In this document: one piece after another, positions 1 to 8,800 of the stretch
Position numbering within the stretch: the first letter of the stretch is position 1
Layout of the letters: each line of letters begins with the position of its first letter
Assembly: GCA_903902345.1 (NCBI GenBank)
Contig: CAIUUR010000376.1
Coordinates: 1-32,522 of the forward strand
Direction of reading: 5' to 3'
Origin: an uncultured Geobacteraceae bacterium
Lineage (GTDB): Bacteria; Desulfobacterota; Desulfuromonadia; Geobacterales; CAIOGM01
Length of the DNA: 32,522 bases
Notes under the pieces: model-generated
What the model was told of the DNA's origin: nothing
Databases searched by the model: none
Seen by the model: the letters and a program-made list of their open reading frames with translations, nothing else
Made by a program: the position numbers and the translations under genes

Positions 1-29
1 GGGGTGGGGATGGGGAAAAAAGCAGAGCC

Positions 30-72
30 TGAGCCCCCATCCCCCTCCTGACCTCCCCCTTGAAGGGGGAGG
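30..72. repeat. Palindromic intergenic repeat, C-rich/G-rich hairpin
   Basis: Positions 52-60 (CCTCCCCCT) and 64-72 (AGGGGGAGG) form a perfect 9-bp inverted repeat around a TGA loop, preceded by a C-rich arm reading CCCCCATCCCCCTCCTGAC. This looks like a dispersed hairpin repeat of the kind often found between bacterial genes. A related hairpin lies inside the restriction-modification gene near 31850-31871. It sits just past the end of the recognisable homology of the pseudogene remnant at 108-420. Confidence 0.55.
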
Positions 73-107
73 AACGAAAAAAGCCGGAGATTAGTACCAA
101 ACAGGTG

Positions 108-420
108 AGGATATCGTAGAGCCGGCTGACATTCACTGCGGGAACCATGGGGTCCCGGGATAATTCCCGCAACAGGGCGTCATTCAGGCTGGACTGAACC
201 TCCTTGTTGGGGTAGCGCAGGTTCAATTCCAACCGGCCGGGAAGGAAACGGGCCGAGGCGATGGTGAGATAGCCTGCCTGAAACAGCAGCGCCTCCACGG
301 GGATGTTCCCCACGTCGAAGGTGGAAGGGGTTGTAAACGGCTTCGCCGGTCCAGTTGTAACCGTTGTACCACCGTCTGAGCTCGTCTCGATCGAGTCCCT
401 TGGTCGAGTTTTCGGGAGAG
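108..420 (-). pseudogene. Remnant of AAA-ATPase-like / PD-(D/E)XK nuclease gene with internal deletion
   Basis: Read on the minus strand, the stretch begins with codons for GLDRDELRRWYNGYNWTGEA, nearly matching GLDRDDIRQWYNGYNWTGEA in the neighbouring gene at 750-2293. About 60 codons are then missing, the frame shifts, and homology resumes with STFDVGNIPVEALLFQAGYL and later YPNKEVQSSLNDALL, which parallels YPNHEVETSLNSALL of the neighbour. Homology ends near position 110 and the frame runs on into a palindromic repeat. Both the N-terminal ATPase half and the C-terminal nuclease half are gone, so this is a dead copy. The family is the AAA-ATPase-like plus DUF1703 nuclease proteins, which usually occur as multiple paralogues in accessory regions. 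Confidence 0.75.
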
Positions 421-540
421 GACTCAGGGTCTGACAGAGGTCATAGATCTCGATCAAGGGTACGTCTCTTTCGGTGCTGACGGTGAAACGAGAAGAAAAT
501 TATGTCATGAGTGGGTGATGTCGTCGGCGCCGGAAGGTGA

Positions 541-690
541 TTGGCAAAAAATCATGAGGCGGCGCAGCGAGGACATTTAACTGGCGACGAGAAGCTCCAG
601 CAAATCGTTGCGGAACGAATAGGTATCCGTTTAGATTTTCGCAAACCCGGCAGACCCAAGAAAACTCAAATATTCATTGGTGAAAAATAA
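541..690 (+). pseudogene. Possible C-terminal remnant of a REP-associated (IS200-like) transposase
   Basis: The plus-strand frame from 541 to the TAA at 688-690 reads LAKNHEAAQRGHLTGDEKLQ and later RLDFRKPGRPKK before stopping. A charged tail ending in GRPKK after a GDEKL-like helix resembles the C-terminus of the Y1 transposases that accompany REP repeats. There is an in-frame stop just upstream at 538-540 and no catalytic HUH motif or Tyr region, so at most a 50-codon stump remains. The stop codon lies inside the first copy of a 32-bp tandem repeat (677-740). The identification rests on a short stretch and could be wrong. Confidence 0.35.
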
Positions 691-740
691 ATCTGTCCCG
701 GTTTTCGCTTGGTGAAAAATAAATCTGTCCCGGTTTTCGC
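677..740. repeat. Perfect 32-bp tandem duplication
   Basis: Positions 677-708 and 709-740 are identical 32-bp copies; each starts TTGGTGAAAAATAAATCTGT and ends with CCCGGTTTTCGC. The unit includes the last codons and stop of the possible transposase remnant at 541-690, and the second copy ends 10 bp before the stop of the ATPase/nuclease gene at 750-2293. Similar ATAAATCTGTCCC-type sequences are, as I recall, associated with REP-type transposases; that link is an inference. Confidence 0.9.
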
Positions 741-749
741 TTCTTGTCA

Positions 750-2293
750 TTACCCCAATGCTTCGATTTCGAACCCCACGATATTCCGACTTTCCCGGCT
801 GAACTCCACGCCGATGAAACTGATGGGCTCACCGTATCGCCGGTATTTCTCGGCATATCCCTTGCTCTTCAGCTGCTCCAAAGCCTTTCCTTCCGGAACC
901 ATCTCCACCACCTTGAATTCAAACAGGTAGATACGGCGGTTGTAGCGCACCGTCATGTCGATCCGCCCCTTGTTGGTGGCATCCTCCAAAATTATCTCCA
1001 ATCCCAGCGCGGCAAAGTAGCTGTAAAAGATACTGGCGTAGTATCCTTCGTAGCCTGCCAACTGATTTTTCCGGTACCAGTCGTGAGGGATGGAGGCGAA
1101 GAAGGAGTGGAAGAGCTCTCGCAGGGCAAAAAGATCGTCGGCCTTCAGAATATCCAGCAACCGGAGCCGAACCTCAAAAGAGCCCATTTCTTCACCTAGA
1201 TAGCCTCCCAGCAGTGCGCTGTTCAAACTGGTCTCAACTTCATGATTGGGATAGCAAAGCGTATAAACCCACTGCCCCCGGATCGGCTCATCAATTTGTT
1301 TGATGGTCAGATAACCGGTTTGGAATAACAGGGCTTCAGGCGCGATGTGACCCACATCAAAAGTGGAAAGCAGGGTCATGCTGCCGCGCAAACCGGCCAG
1401 ATCGGGGGTAAAGAACCCTTTTTCCGTCAGGTAGTTGACGAGAAAGGTCGGCGTTCCGGTCTCGAACCACCAAGGGCGGAACTCGCGGTTACGGAACAGC
1501 AGCAACAGGTCAAAGGGGTTATAAACGGCTTCGCCTGTCCAGTTGTAACCGTTGTACCATTGCCTGATATCGTCGCGATCCAGTCCCTCCAACTCAGGGA
1601 GAAAAATCGCATCCACATCGCGGTCCGTATAGCCGCAGATGGCGCTGAATCGTTTATCAAGGGTGATGTCTTCCAGGTTATTGAGCCCGGAGAAAAGGCT
1701 CACCTTGGAGAACTTGCTGACTCCGGTGAGAAAGGCGAATTTGACATGGGCATCTGCGCCCTTAAGGAGTAAATATCCCGAAGCTTTTCACGCATCTCGG
1801 TAGCCGTGTCCGATGATTCGATATTATCCAGGATCGGCTTGTCGTATTCGTCAACCAAGATGACTACCCTCCGGCCGAACTTTTGGTGAGTCTTTCGTAT
1901 CAGTTCCAGAAAACAGCCGGCGTTGCTGGCGGCGTCACAACTGACACCCAACCGCTGCTGATGATGACGGAGCAACTCGGTGATTCTTTCCTTCAGCTCG
2001 CCGCCGCTTTTCAGTACACCCTCGCCGAAACTGATCCTGATAACCGGGTAAGTCACCGACCAGTCCCAGTGATCACCTGCCTCCAGGCCCTGAAAGAGAC
2101 GCCGGTTTCCCTCAAACAGTTCCTTCAGGGTGTCCAGAAACAGACTCTTGCCGAAACGACGAGGCCGGGAGAGGAAATAATAGCTTCCCTGATCGATGAG
2201 GGAGAGGGCAAAACCGGTCTTGTCCACATAGTAATAGTTGTCTTCACGGATTTTGGAAAAGGTCTGAATACCGATGGGGAGCTTTTTGCGCAT
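750..2293 (-). pseudogene. AAA-ATPase-like / PD-(D/E)XK nuclease family protein, split by a frameshift
   Basis: The gene starts at the ATG at 2293 (AAGAGG upstream) and ends at TAA 750-752. The N-terminal part (2293 to about 1767) opens MRKKLPIGIQTFSKIREDNY, has a Walker-A-like stretch RPRRFGKSLFLDTL and a Walker-B-like VVILVDEYDKPI. The second part continues in another frame from about 1767 with KGADAHVKFAFLTGVSKFSK, the WYNGYNW block, and ends with the nuclease-type core (D in GRIDMTV, then LFEFKVVE). The break lies at about 1761-1767, where one base appears to be missing between IYS and LKGADAHV. Such proteins typically join an ATPase to a DUF1703 nuclease; their role is poorly known and often linked to mobile or defence-like accessory DNA. 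Both halves are otherwise well preserved, so the frameshift is recent or a sequencing error. Confidence 0.85.
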
Positions 2294-2632
2294 GAGGTGC
2301 CTCTTGAATGATTCTTGTCCGCCGGGATATCAAAAAGCAGAGTCAGTACACAGATCCTATTTGTCATATTACGCCGGACGTTGGATGAGATGCAACAAAG
2401 ATCATGTTTTGCCTGCCCTCCCATTTTATCGGCTTGTCATCCTGAGCAACGCGAGGGATCTTCTTATCAGGCCAAAGCAGATTCTTCACTACGTTCAGAA
2501 TAACAACAACGGTCGCCCTTGCACCACCAGCCTGCGCAGTCCTTGACAGAGCCGCGCCATTGGGCTTAAAGTACGGACGGACGCGGTGTCGTCACCGGTG
2601 CGCCGGATAAACGATCACGCAGAGGAGATATC
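2294..2632. other. Non-coding interval upstream of hemG
   Basis: The 339 bases between the divergent ATPase/nuclease gene and hemG show no convincing gene. They hold one palindromic repeat at 2436-2504 and the hemG ribosome-binding site (GAGGAGA just before 2633). No strong sigma-70 promoter stands out to my eye. Confidence 0.5.
2436..2504. repeat. Imperfect palindromic intergenic repeat (GTCATCCTGAGC type)
   Basis: The left arm GTCATCCTGAGCAACGCGAG is matched, in reverse complement and with several mismatches, by the right arm ending CACTACGTTCAGAATAAC. The arms can fold into a hairpin of about 25 imperfect base pairs with a central loop. A decayed relative begins at 18234 (GTCATCCTGAGTACGTGAAG). 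Repeats of this form are scattered in many bacterial genomes. Confidence 0.65.
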
Positions 2633-4039
2633 ATGAAACAGGCAGTCATCATCGGCGGAGGAATCTCGGGGCTCGCCACGGCCTGGCTGCTCAAATGCCG
2701 GGCAGAGCGGGAAGGGATCGAACTGGCCTTGACCGTGGTGGAAAAAGAGCCGCAGTTCGGCGGCAAGATCAAGAGCATCAAGGCCGACGGCTATCTCTGC
2801 GAATGGGGCCCCAACGGCTTTCTGGACAGCAAACCCCAGACCCTGGATCTCTGCGGTGAGCTGGGGGCCGCAGGCGAACTTCTCCGGAGCAACGATAACG
2901 CCCGGAAACGGTTCATCTACTCCGGCGGCATCCTCAACAAACTGCCCGAAAACGGGCCGACATTTCTCAAGAGTCAATTAATCTCCTGGCCGGGAAAGAT
3001 CCGTCTGGCCATGGAGCCGTTCATCCCGAAATATTCCAGCGATGCGGACGAGACGCTGGCGGCCTTCGGGCGACGCCGGCTGGGGGATGAGGCTCTACGT
3101 AAACTTATCGCCCCCATGGTCTCCGGCATCTTCGCCGGCGACCCGGAGACCATGTCGCTGGTTTCCTGCTTCCCCCGCATCGCCGAACTGGAACGGGAGT
3201 ACGGCGGCCTCATCAAGGCGATGATCGCCCTGGGGAAAAAGAAAAAACAGGAGCAGGCGTCAGGGAAGGTCGTCTCCTCCGCCGCGGGACCCGGCGGAGT
3301 CCTCACCTCCTTCAAGGAGGGGATTCAGACCCTCACCGATATCATGACGTACAAGCTGGGGGAGGTAAAGCTGATCAGCAACACCCAGGTGCTGGAGGTG
3401 AAAAAGGTTAGATCGGTACCATATCGTGTCGTCACCGACGGTGGGGAGTTGGATGCTGACCTGGTGATCGTTGCCTCCCCCGCCCATGCCGGGGCCGGGA
3501 TGCTGGCGACGCTGGCGCCGGGGGTCAGCTCCCTCCTGGCTCAGATCCCCTACTCCTCCATGACGGTGATCTGTTTCGGCTACGAACGGGAGAAGATCGC
3601 CCTGAACCTGGACGGCTTCGGCTATCTCATTCCTAAGGAGGAAGGGCGCAGCACCCTGGGAACCCTCTGGGACTCCAGCATCTTTCAACACCGGGCGCCG
3701 GAAGGGAAGGTTCTTCTCCGGAGCATGATGGGAGGCGCCTGCCGCCCCGAATACATCACGTTGCCCGATGAAGAGGTGGCAAAGCTGGTAAGGAACGACC
3801 TGAGAAGCATCATGGGGATACAGGAGGCTCCCTCCTTCACCCAGATCTACCGGCACGAACAGGCGATCCCCCAATATACCGTGGGACACGGCAGGAGGCT
3901 GGCGGCGCTGGCCGATGAATGCGCCGCTCATCCCGGCCTTGTCCTCACCGGCAACTCCTACCGGGGGATCGGATTGAACGACTGTGTCGCCGCAGCCCAC
4001 CGGGCCGTGGCCGAGGCTTTTTCATATTTGACAAAATGA
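2633..4039 (+). CDS. hemG: Protoporphyrinogen oxidase, FAD-dependent HemY type
   Basis: A 468-residue flavoprotein of the HemY/PPOX family. These enzymes oxidise protoporphyrinogen IX (or coproporphyrinogen III in some lineages) late in haem synthesis. The N-terminus MKQAVIIGGGISGLATAWLL has the FAD-binding GxGxxG (G8, G10, G13), followed by a VEKEPQFGGKIKS strand with the acidic residue that binds the ribose, and WGPNGFLDS, a conserved family block. The C-terminus carries the second FAD-contacting block (VLTGNSYRGIGLNDCVAAA). The length fits the family (about 450-480). The start has GGAG at a good distance. The gene stands alone between a divergent ATPase pseudogene and a convergent transporter. 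Whether the substrate is proto- or coproporphyrinogen cannot be read from the sequence. Confidence 0.92.
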   Translation: MKQAVIIGGGISGLATAWLLKCRAEREGIELALTVVEKEPQFGGKIKSIKADGYLCEWGPNGFLDSKPQTLDLCGELGAAGELLRSNDNARKRFIYSGGILNKLPENGPTFLKSQLISWPGKIRLAMEPFIPKYSSDADETLAAFGRRRLGDEALRKLIAPMVSGIFAGDPETMSLVSCFPRIAELEREYGGLIKAMIALGKKKKQEQASGKVVSSAAGPGGVLTSFKEGIQTLTDIMTYKLGEVKLISNTQVLEVKKVRSVPYRVVTDGGELDADLVIVASPAHAGAGMLATLAPGVSSLLAQIPYSSMTVICFGYEREKIALNLDGFGYLIPKEEGRSTLGTLWDSSIFQHRAPEGKVLLRSMMGGACRPEYITLPDEEVAKLVRNDLRSIMGIQEAPSFTQIYRHEQAIPQYTVGHGRRLAALADECAAHPGLVLTGNSYRGIGLNDCVAAAHRAVAEAFSYLTK

Positions 4040-4090
4040 TGAGGGTTTCTTCGTTTTCCTTCGTGTCCTTCGTGGACAACCGTTTCTCGG
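4040..4090. repeat. Short CTTCGT-rich direct repeat between convergent genes
   Basis: The 51-bp gap between hemG and the convergent transporter contains TTCTTCGTTTTCCTTCGTG followed by TCCTTCGTGGAC, a degenerate 10-bp direct repeat of the CCTTCGTG unit. Repeats of this style also occur at 24955-24995 with a different core (CTTTGCG). No clear terminator hairpin is visible. Confidence 0.5.
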
Positions 4091-4990
4091 TTACAGCCTG
4101 ATCAGGTCCTCATGCTCTTCATCATGGGGGTTGACGTGGATCATCACATCCCCCACGTTGGGGAATCCCTGGAAGATAAGCTTTTTCACCTCTGTCGCTA
4201 CGCCATGGGACTCCTTGAGGGTCATCTCCGGGTCCATCTCCAGCTTGAGGTCGATGATCATATATTGGCCGGAACGACGCCCCCGGATATCATGCACATG
4301 CTCCACCCGGGGAACACTCTCCGCCAGACGGGTCACCTCCTGGATGAAGTCGGGGGGTGCGGAGCCGTCCATGAGGTCGTGGGCGGAATCCCGAAACGTC
4401 TGATACCCTACGTGGAGAATAAAGATCGACGTCAGGCCGGCCGCCAGCGGGTCCATGATCCCGTAACCGAAGTAAGCCCCCACGACGCCGATCAGTGTGG
4501 AGATGGAGGTAACGGCGTCTTTGCGGTGGTCTTTGGCAATGGCCAACAGCGACGGGCTCGCCAACTTCGCCCCCGTTGTGCGGGTGAAGCGGTGTAGCCA
4601 CTCCTTGATGATGATGGTGCAAAAAGCTGCCCCCACGGCCACCAGACCGGGGGATTTGAAATCGTGCCTGACCGTCGCCTGCACCGACTCCAACAGAATC
4701 CACCCTCCCGTGGCGACGATCACCAGCGAGATGAATAACGCCGAGAGGCTCTCCGCCCGGCCGTGACCATAGGGATGCTGATCGTCGAAGGGCTTTCGTC
4801 CCAGCCTCAGCGCCACCATGGTGGAGAAGATCGCCACGAAGTCACAGGCACTCTCGATGCCGTCGGCAAAGACCGCCTCGGAGCGCCCCCAGTGGCCAGC
4901 AGCCAGCTTGAAGATCATCAGGAGCGCGTTAATCCAGAACCCGATCTTTATGATCCGGTCGGCCCGATCGAACCGTTCGTTACGCTCCAT
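4091..4990 (-). CDS. Cation diffusion facilitator (CDF) family transporter
   Basis: A 299-residue inner-membrane antiporter of the CDF family, which exports divalent metals such as Zn, Fe, Mn or Co in exchange for protons. Six hydrophobic segments are visible up to about residue 205, followed by a soluble C-terminal dimerisation domain (VEHVHDIRGRRSGQYMIIDL to VGDVMIHVNPHDEE). In the second membrane segment the metal-site region reads ADGIESACD (D43, E46, D50), where relatives commonly have His or Asp at position 46. The fifth segment has DHRKDA, a DxxxD pattern. Metal specificity therefore cannot be assigned. The gene starts 16 bp after the prfC stop and is probably co-transcribed with it. 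Confidence 0.9.
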   Translation of the reverse strand: MERNERFDRADRIIKIGFWINALLMIFKLAAGHWGRSEAVFADGIESACDFVAIFSTMVALRLGRKPFDDQHPYGHGRAESLSALFISLVIVATGGWILLESVQATVRHDFKSPGLVAVGAAFCTIIIKEWLHRFTRTTGAKLASPSLLAIAKDHRKDAVTSISTLIGVVGAYFGYGIMDPLAAGLTSIFILHVGYQTFRDSAHDLMDGSAPPDFIQEVTRLAESVPRVEHVHDIRGRRSGQYMIIDLKLEMDPEMTLKESHGVATEVKKLIFQGFPNVGDVMIHVNPHDEEHEDLIRL

Positions 4991-5006
4991 GACGGCCCCG
5001 AACCCT

Positions 5007-6590
5007 CTAGCTATGTTCCCTGATCTCGTGGAACTCCAATCCCTTCCAGTTCTCCACCGTATTCTCCAGCCGCCAGGCGCTGGACGCCAGATAGGTCAGA
5101 TTTCCCTCCCCGTCCATGAAGAGATTCATCACCTCTTTTCTCTGAAACTCCTCCAGAAGCTTCTTTTCTCCGGTAACCCACCGGGCGGTGGCGTAGTTTA
5201 CCGGTTCATAAGCCGCCTTCACCTTGTATTCGTGCTCCAGCCGGTGCATGACCACGTCGAACTGCAGGAGCCCCACGGCGCCAACAATCCAGTCGGCCCC
5301 CATGAGTGGACGAAAGACCTGGGTGGAGCCCTCTTCGGCCAGTTGGACCAGACCCTTCTCCAACGCCTTGGACTTCATGGGGTCCAGGAGCCTGATCTTG
5401 CGGAAATGTTCCGGGGCGAAGTTGGGTATCCCCGTGAACTTCAGCTCTTCACCCTGGGTAAAGGTATCACCGATCTTGATGACGCCATGGTTGTGGATAC
5501 CGATGATGTCACCGGGAAAGGCTTCCTCCACATTGGTCCTGTCCTGGGCCATGAAGATGGTGGCATTGGCGATGGCCATGTCGCGCCCCAGCCGGAGATG
5601 TCGGACCTTCATCCCCCGGACGAATCTCCCTGAACAGATCCGGAAGAAAGCGATCCGGTCCCGATGGGCCGGATCCATGTTCGCCTGGATCTTGAAACAA
5701 AAACCGCTGAACGGTTCCTCATAGGGTGAAACGGTGCGGCTCACCGCTTCCCGGGGAAGGGGTGACGGAGCATACGTCACGAAGGTATCCAGGAGCTGCT
5801 GGACGCCGAAGGTATTTATGGCGCTGCCGAAGAAGACCGGGGTCTGTTCCCCTGCCCGGTACGCGTCCTCGTCGAAGGGGTGAGCTGCCCCCTCCAGCAG
5901 CTCCACGTCGTTGCGCAGCTCCTCCACCTGTGATCCCAGGAGATCATCCAGGTGCGGGTCGCCCAAGCCGGTGACCGTGGCGATCTGACCGACCCCCTTC
6001 TCCGCCTCGGGATCAAAAAAGGTCAGCTCCTTGGAGTAGAGATGATACGTTCCGCGGAATCGTTTTCCCATCCCCACAGGCCAGGTCATGGGGGCGCACC
6101 GGATATGGAGGACACTCTCGATCTCATCGATGATGTCGATGGGTTCGCGCCCCTCCCGGTCCAGCTTGTTCACAAAGGTCATGATGGGGGTATTCCGAAG
6201 GCGGCAAACCTCCAGGAGCTTCTTGGTCTGGCTTTCCACCCCCTTCACCGAGTCGATGACCATGAGGACCGAATCCACCGCCGTAAGCACCCGGTAGGTA
6301 TCCTCGGAAAAGTCGTTATGACCGGGGGTATCCAGGAGATTTATCTCGTAGTCGCCATAGGTAAACTTCATCACCGACGAAGTGACCGAGATCCCCCGCT
6401 GCTTTTCCATCTCCATCCAGTCCGACGTAGCGTGACGGGCAGCCTTGCGCGCCCTGACTTCACCCGCCTGCTGTATCGCCCCGCCGAAGAGGAGGAGCTT
6501 TTCGGTGATGGTGGTCTTTCCCGCATCGGGGTGGCTGATGATGGCGAAGGTACGGCGGCGGTTGATCTCCAGCTCGTTATGCTTTTTCAT
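5007..6590 (-). CDS. prfC: Peptide chain release factor 3 (RF3), translational GTPase
   Basis: RF3 is a GTPase that removes RF1/RF2 from the ribosome after peptide release. The chosen start gives 527 residues, close to the usual 529, and places the P-loop HPDAGKTT at 20-27. The G3 motif DTPGH and G4 motif NKLD follow, and the RF3-typical [20 protein letters not shown] block lies between G1 and G3. The frame stays open upstream to 6725, overlapping the preceding gene; other possible ATG starts are 6605 and 6638. ATG 6590 is preferred because AGGA lies 5 bases upstream and the N-terminus then matches family length. It follows the DoxX-like gene and precedes the CDF transporter on the same strand. 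Confidence 0.95.
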   Translation of the reverse strand: MKKHNELEINRRRTFAIISHPDAGKTTITEKLLLFGGAIQQAGEVRARKAARHATSDWMEMEKQRGISVTSSVMKFTYGDYEINLLDTPGHNDFSEDTYRVLTAVDSVLMVIDSVKGVESQTKKLLEVCRLRNTPIMTFVNKLDREGREPIDIIDEIESVLHIRCAPMTWPVGMGKRFRGTYHLYSKELTFFDPEAEKGVGQIATVTGLGDPHLDDLLGSQVEELRNDVELLEGAAHPFDEDAYRAGEQTPVFFGSAINTFGVQQLLDTFVTYAPSPLPREAVSRTVSPYEEPFSGFCFKIQANMDPAHRDRIAFFRICSGRFVRGMKVRHLRLGRDMAIANATIFMAQDRTNVEEAFPGDIIGIHNHGVIKIGDTFTQGEELKFTGIPNFAPEHFRKIRLLDPMKSKALEKGLVQLAEEGSTQVFRPLMGADWIVGAVGLLQFDVVMHRLEHEYKVKAAYEPVNYATARWVTGEKKLLEEFQRKEVMNLFMDGEGNLTYLASSAWRLENTVENWKGLEFHEIREHS

Positions 6591-6663
6591 CTGTTCCTGC
6601 TCCATTACTGTTATTTTCACCCGGCATAACCTTTCCATCCCTCTGAAATTTCCTCTGCGCTGA

Positions 6664-7104
6664 CTATCTCTTCCAGAGGAACCGGTCCACGGACCAGCTC
6701 CCCCCCCCCTTGATAACCATGGCAAGGGCCATCCCCAGAAGTGCCAGGTTATATTCTATCCCCTCCCCCCGGCCGTGGAGGGTTAGAAAGAAACCGTTCG
6801 CCCACGTCACCTTGTACATGGCCACGGCCATTGTGGCAGCAATACCCGCGGCGGAAAACCTGGTAAGAAGCCCCAGGAGAACACCCATACCGCCACCGAA
6901 CTCGGCGATGATCGCCAGAAACGTCAGAACCGGCGGTATTCCCATCTTCTCTTCAAAAGTCTTGAACGTTGCGGTCAAACCCACACCACCGAAAGAACCC
7001 AGGAGTTTCTGTGAACCATGGGCGATAAAGATGATCCCCAGGGGGAGCCTGAGCATGGTGAGCGCCAGCGCGTCGCCTACCGCACTGAAATTAGCCTTGG
7101 ACAT
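6664..7104 (-). CDS. DoxX family membrane protein
   Basis: A 146-residue protein with four hydrophobic segments (around residues 12-35, 58-80, 85-102 and 118-136). The first reads [20 protein letters not shown], the typical DoxX opening, and the middle has [20 protein letters not shown]. DoxX proteins are small inner-membrane proteins, some tied to redox or thiosulfate metabolism and stress, but most have no defined role; none can be assigned here. The start is supported by GGAG seven bases upstream. It is first in a minus-strand cluster with prfC and a CDF transporter and is divergent from the TatD-type gene. Confidence 0.88.
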   Translation of the reverse strand: MSKANFSAVGDALALTMLRLPLGIIFIAHGSQKLLGSFGGVGLTATFKTFEEKMGIPPVLTFLAIIAEFGGGMGVLLGLLTRFSAAGIAATMAVAMYKVTWANGFFLTLHGRGEGIEYNLALLGMALAMVIKGGGSWSVDRFLWKR

Positions 7105-7224
7105 GAAGCTTCTCCCGATAATCTCCCCTGGTAGCCGGCGCCCGCAAAAGGCTTCCGTTCACCCCGGAGATAGTGATACAGTGACTACGCATTTGTACCT
7201 TTACTTTCCGTGTTTGACAAGAAT

Positions 7225-7986
7225 ATGTTTGTCGATACCCACTGCCACCTTGACGCCCCCCTTTTGACGGAACGTTTACCAACCATCCTGACCCGGGCCA
7301 ATGACGCAGGCGTAACCCGCTTCATTATCCCCGGGATCGCTCCGGAGGGTTGGCGCCGCATCATGACCCTTGCCGCAGGGGACCATCAAATTTTCGCGGC
7401 CCCTGGGGTACACCCTCTGGCCGCGGCAGATTTTAACATGGAGGTGTTGGAACAGCTGGAGCAACTTGCCGGCCATGCCGTTGCCATCGGCGAAATCGGA
7501 CTGGATTACGCCCACCCCCCTGTTCCTCGGGAACTTCAGCGGAGAGCATTCCGCGCCCAACTCAACCTCGCCGTTCGCCTTGAAGTTCCGGTCATCATCC
7601 ACTGCCGGCGAGCTTTTGCCGATCTCCTCACCATACTACAGGAGGTACAGGTACGCCACCTGCGGGGGGTCATGCATGCCTTTTCGGGAAGTCCGGAAAT
7701 TGCAGCAGAATGCGTCAAACGAGGCCTTCACATCGGCGTAGCCGGTGCAGTGACCTTCGCCAACGCCATCCGGCCTCTGGAGGTTGTCCGCCGGACACCG
7801 TTGGAAAAGCTTCTCCTGGAGAGCGATGCTCCCGACCTTACCCCGACGCCACACCGCGGCGCCACCAACGAACCGGCGTTCCTGGTGGAGACGGCAAAGA
7901 TCATCGCCGCCGTGAAGGGGGTAACCTTGGATCAGATTGCGGCAGAGACGACTTCAGGAGCGGAACGACTCTTTCGGCTGAGGTAA
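7225..7986 (+). CDS. TatD family metal-dependent hydrolase (DNase-like)
   Basis: A 253-residue TIM-barrel hydrolase of the TatD family, several members of which act as metal-dependent 3'-5' exonucleases. Visible metal-ligand motifs are HCHLD at the N-terminus (H6, H8), EIGLDY, VIIHCRRA, MHAFSG and ESDAPDLTP. The C-terminal PHRGATNEPAFL block is also typical. The ATG at 7225 begins MFVDTHCHLD, the usual TatD opening; an in-frame GTG at 7210 would add five residues. Neither has a strong ribosome-binding site. The gene stands alone between a divergent DoxX-like gene and the downstream ferritin-like gene. Confidence 0.92.
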   Translation: MFVDTHCHLDAPLLTERLPTILTRANDAGVTRFIIPGIAPEGWRRIMTLAAGDHQIFAAPGVHPLAAADFNMEVLEQLEQLAGHAVAIGEIGLDYAHPPVPRELQRRAFRAQLNLAVRLEVPVIIHCRRAFADLLTILQEVQVRHLRGVMHAFSGSPEIAAECVKRGLHIGVAGAVTFANAIRPLEVVRRTPLEKLLLESDAPDLTPTPHRGATNEPAFLVETAKIIAAVKGVTLDQIAAETTSGAERLFRLR

Positions 7987-8006
7987 TCTAAAACGTTATT
8001 TTTCTA

Positions 8007-8034
8007 TTGAACTAAAGAAAATTGTAGATATACT
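8007..8034 (+). promoter_or_regulatory. Sigma-70-type promoter of the ferritin-like gene
   Basis: TTGAAC (8007-8012) and TATACT (8029-8034) are separated by 16 bp and lie about 45 bp before the ATG at 8078. The interval is AT-rich, and a strong GGAGGG ribosome-binding site follows. A promoter here implies the gene is transcribed on its own. Confidence 0.6.
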
Positions 8035-8077
8035 GTTTACACTAAATAGTTTCATAAACTGCTCAGGAGGGATAAAG

Positions 8078-8575
8078 ATGGGTAAAGAGTATACCGTACA
8101 GGAGGCTCTGAAGCTTGCCATTCAGGCAGAGAAGGACAGCATGGATTTCTACCGGCGGGCAGCTTCCGTAACAAGGAACGAACGGGCCAGGAAGGTATTT
8201 GACCTGTTGGCCAACGAAGAGGTCGCCCATCTCAAGGCCTTCTTCGATCACTACAAGGGTCCGGAGTTCGGAGACCTCAAATCTTTCATGGCGACAGCTC
8301 CTAACGTGGAAAATACGGTCTACGCAGATCTTGAAAAATCAATTACTGCTGAAACCCATGAGAAGAAGGCCCTGGAAATCGCTCTTGTCGAAGAGAAGGC
8401 GTGTATCGACCAATATACCCTCTTTGCCCGGGACATGGTTGATCCGCTGGTAAGGTCGATCTTTCTGGGAGTCGTCAAGGAGACTGAACAGCACTACGCA
8501 CTCATCGAATCAGAGTACGCCCATATCATGGGGATGGTCAGTGAATCCGACCAGGACACCTTCGTCAGGGAATAA
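8078..8575 (+). CDS. Ferritin-like / rubrerythrin-domain protein
   Basis: A 165-residue four-helix protein of the ferritin-like diiron superfamily. Ligand-type residues occur as E18 in helix 1, E48xxH51 in NEEVAHLKAF, a glutamate in the ALEIALVEEKACIDQY helix and a second ExxH in KETEQHYALIE. The C-terminal rubredoxin domain of true rubrerythrins is absent: there are no CxxC pairs. Relatives in anaerobes handle peroxide or iron; the substrate is not evident here. The start has CAGGAGGG eight bases upstream. It has its own promoter (8007-8034) and a strong terminator (8598-8634). Confidence 0.88.
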   Translation: MGKEYTVQEALKLAIQAEKDSMDFYRRAASVTRNERARKVFDLLANEEVAHLKAFFDHYKGPEFGDLKSFMATAPNVENTVYADLEKSITAETHEKKALEIALVEEKACIDQYTLFARDMVDPLVRSIFLGVVKETEQHYALIESEYAHIMGMVSESDQDTFVRE

Positions 8576-8597
8576 ACGACGCCACCTTCGCGGTTTT

Positions 8598-8634
8598 AAG
8601 GCGGCGCACCACCCGGTGCGCCGCCTTTTCTTTT
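8598..8634 (+). terminator. Rho-independent terminator after the ferritin-like gene
   Basis: A perfect 13-bp stem (AAGGCGGCGCACC at 8598-8610 and GGTGCGCCGCCTT at 8615-8627) with an ACCC loop is followed by a T-rich run TTTTCTTTT. It begins 22 bp after the stop codon. Confidence 0.93.
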
Positions 8635-8716
8635 ACTCGCTGCCACAAAGATAATGACGTTTATTCACTCCGGTAACAAGATAGAGGCAATTTCAGCACC
8701 GTATCGTAAAAATGCT

Positions 8717-8746
8717 TTGACAAATGTTCCTGCCACATGGTATATG
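8717..8746 (+). promoter_or_regulatory. Sigma-70-type promoter of the BTAD regulator
   Basis: TTGACA (8717-8722) and TATATG (8741-8746) are 18 bp apart and lie about 55 bp before the ATG at 8801. The -35 box is a perfect match. Confidence 0.6.
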
Positions 8747-8800
8747 CCGTTACGTTTAAGATGATCCGAGCGTTACTACACCGGACAAGGATACACTGTT

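Noticed and set aside
677-740. Tandem repeat as a CRISPR array
   Set aside because: The two 32-bp copies are directly adjacent with no spacer and no cas genes are nearby.
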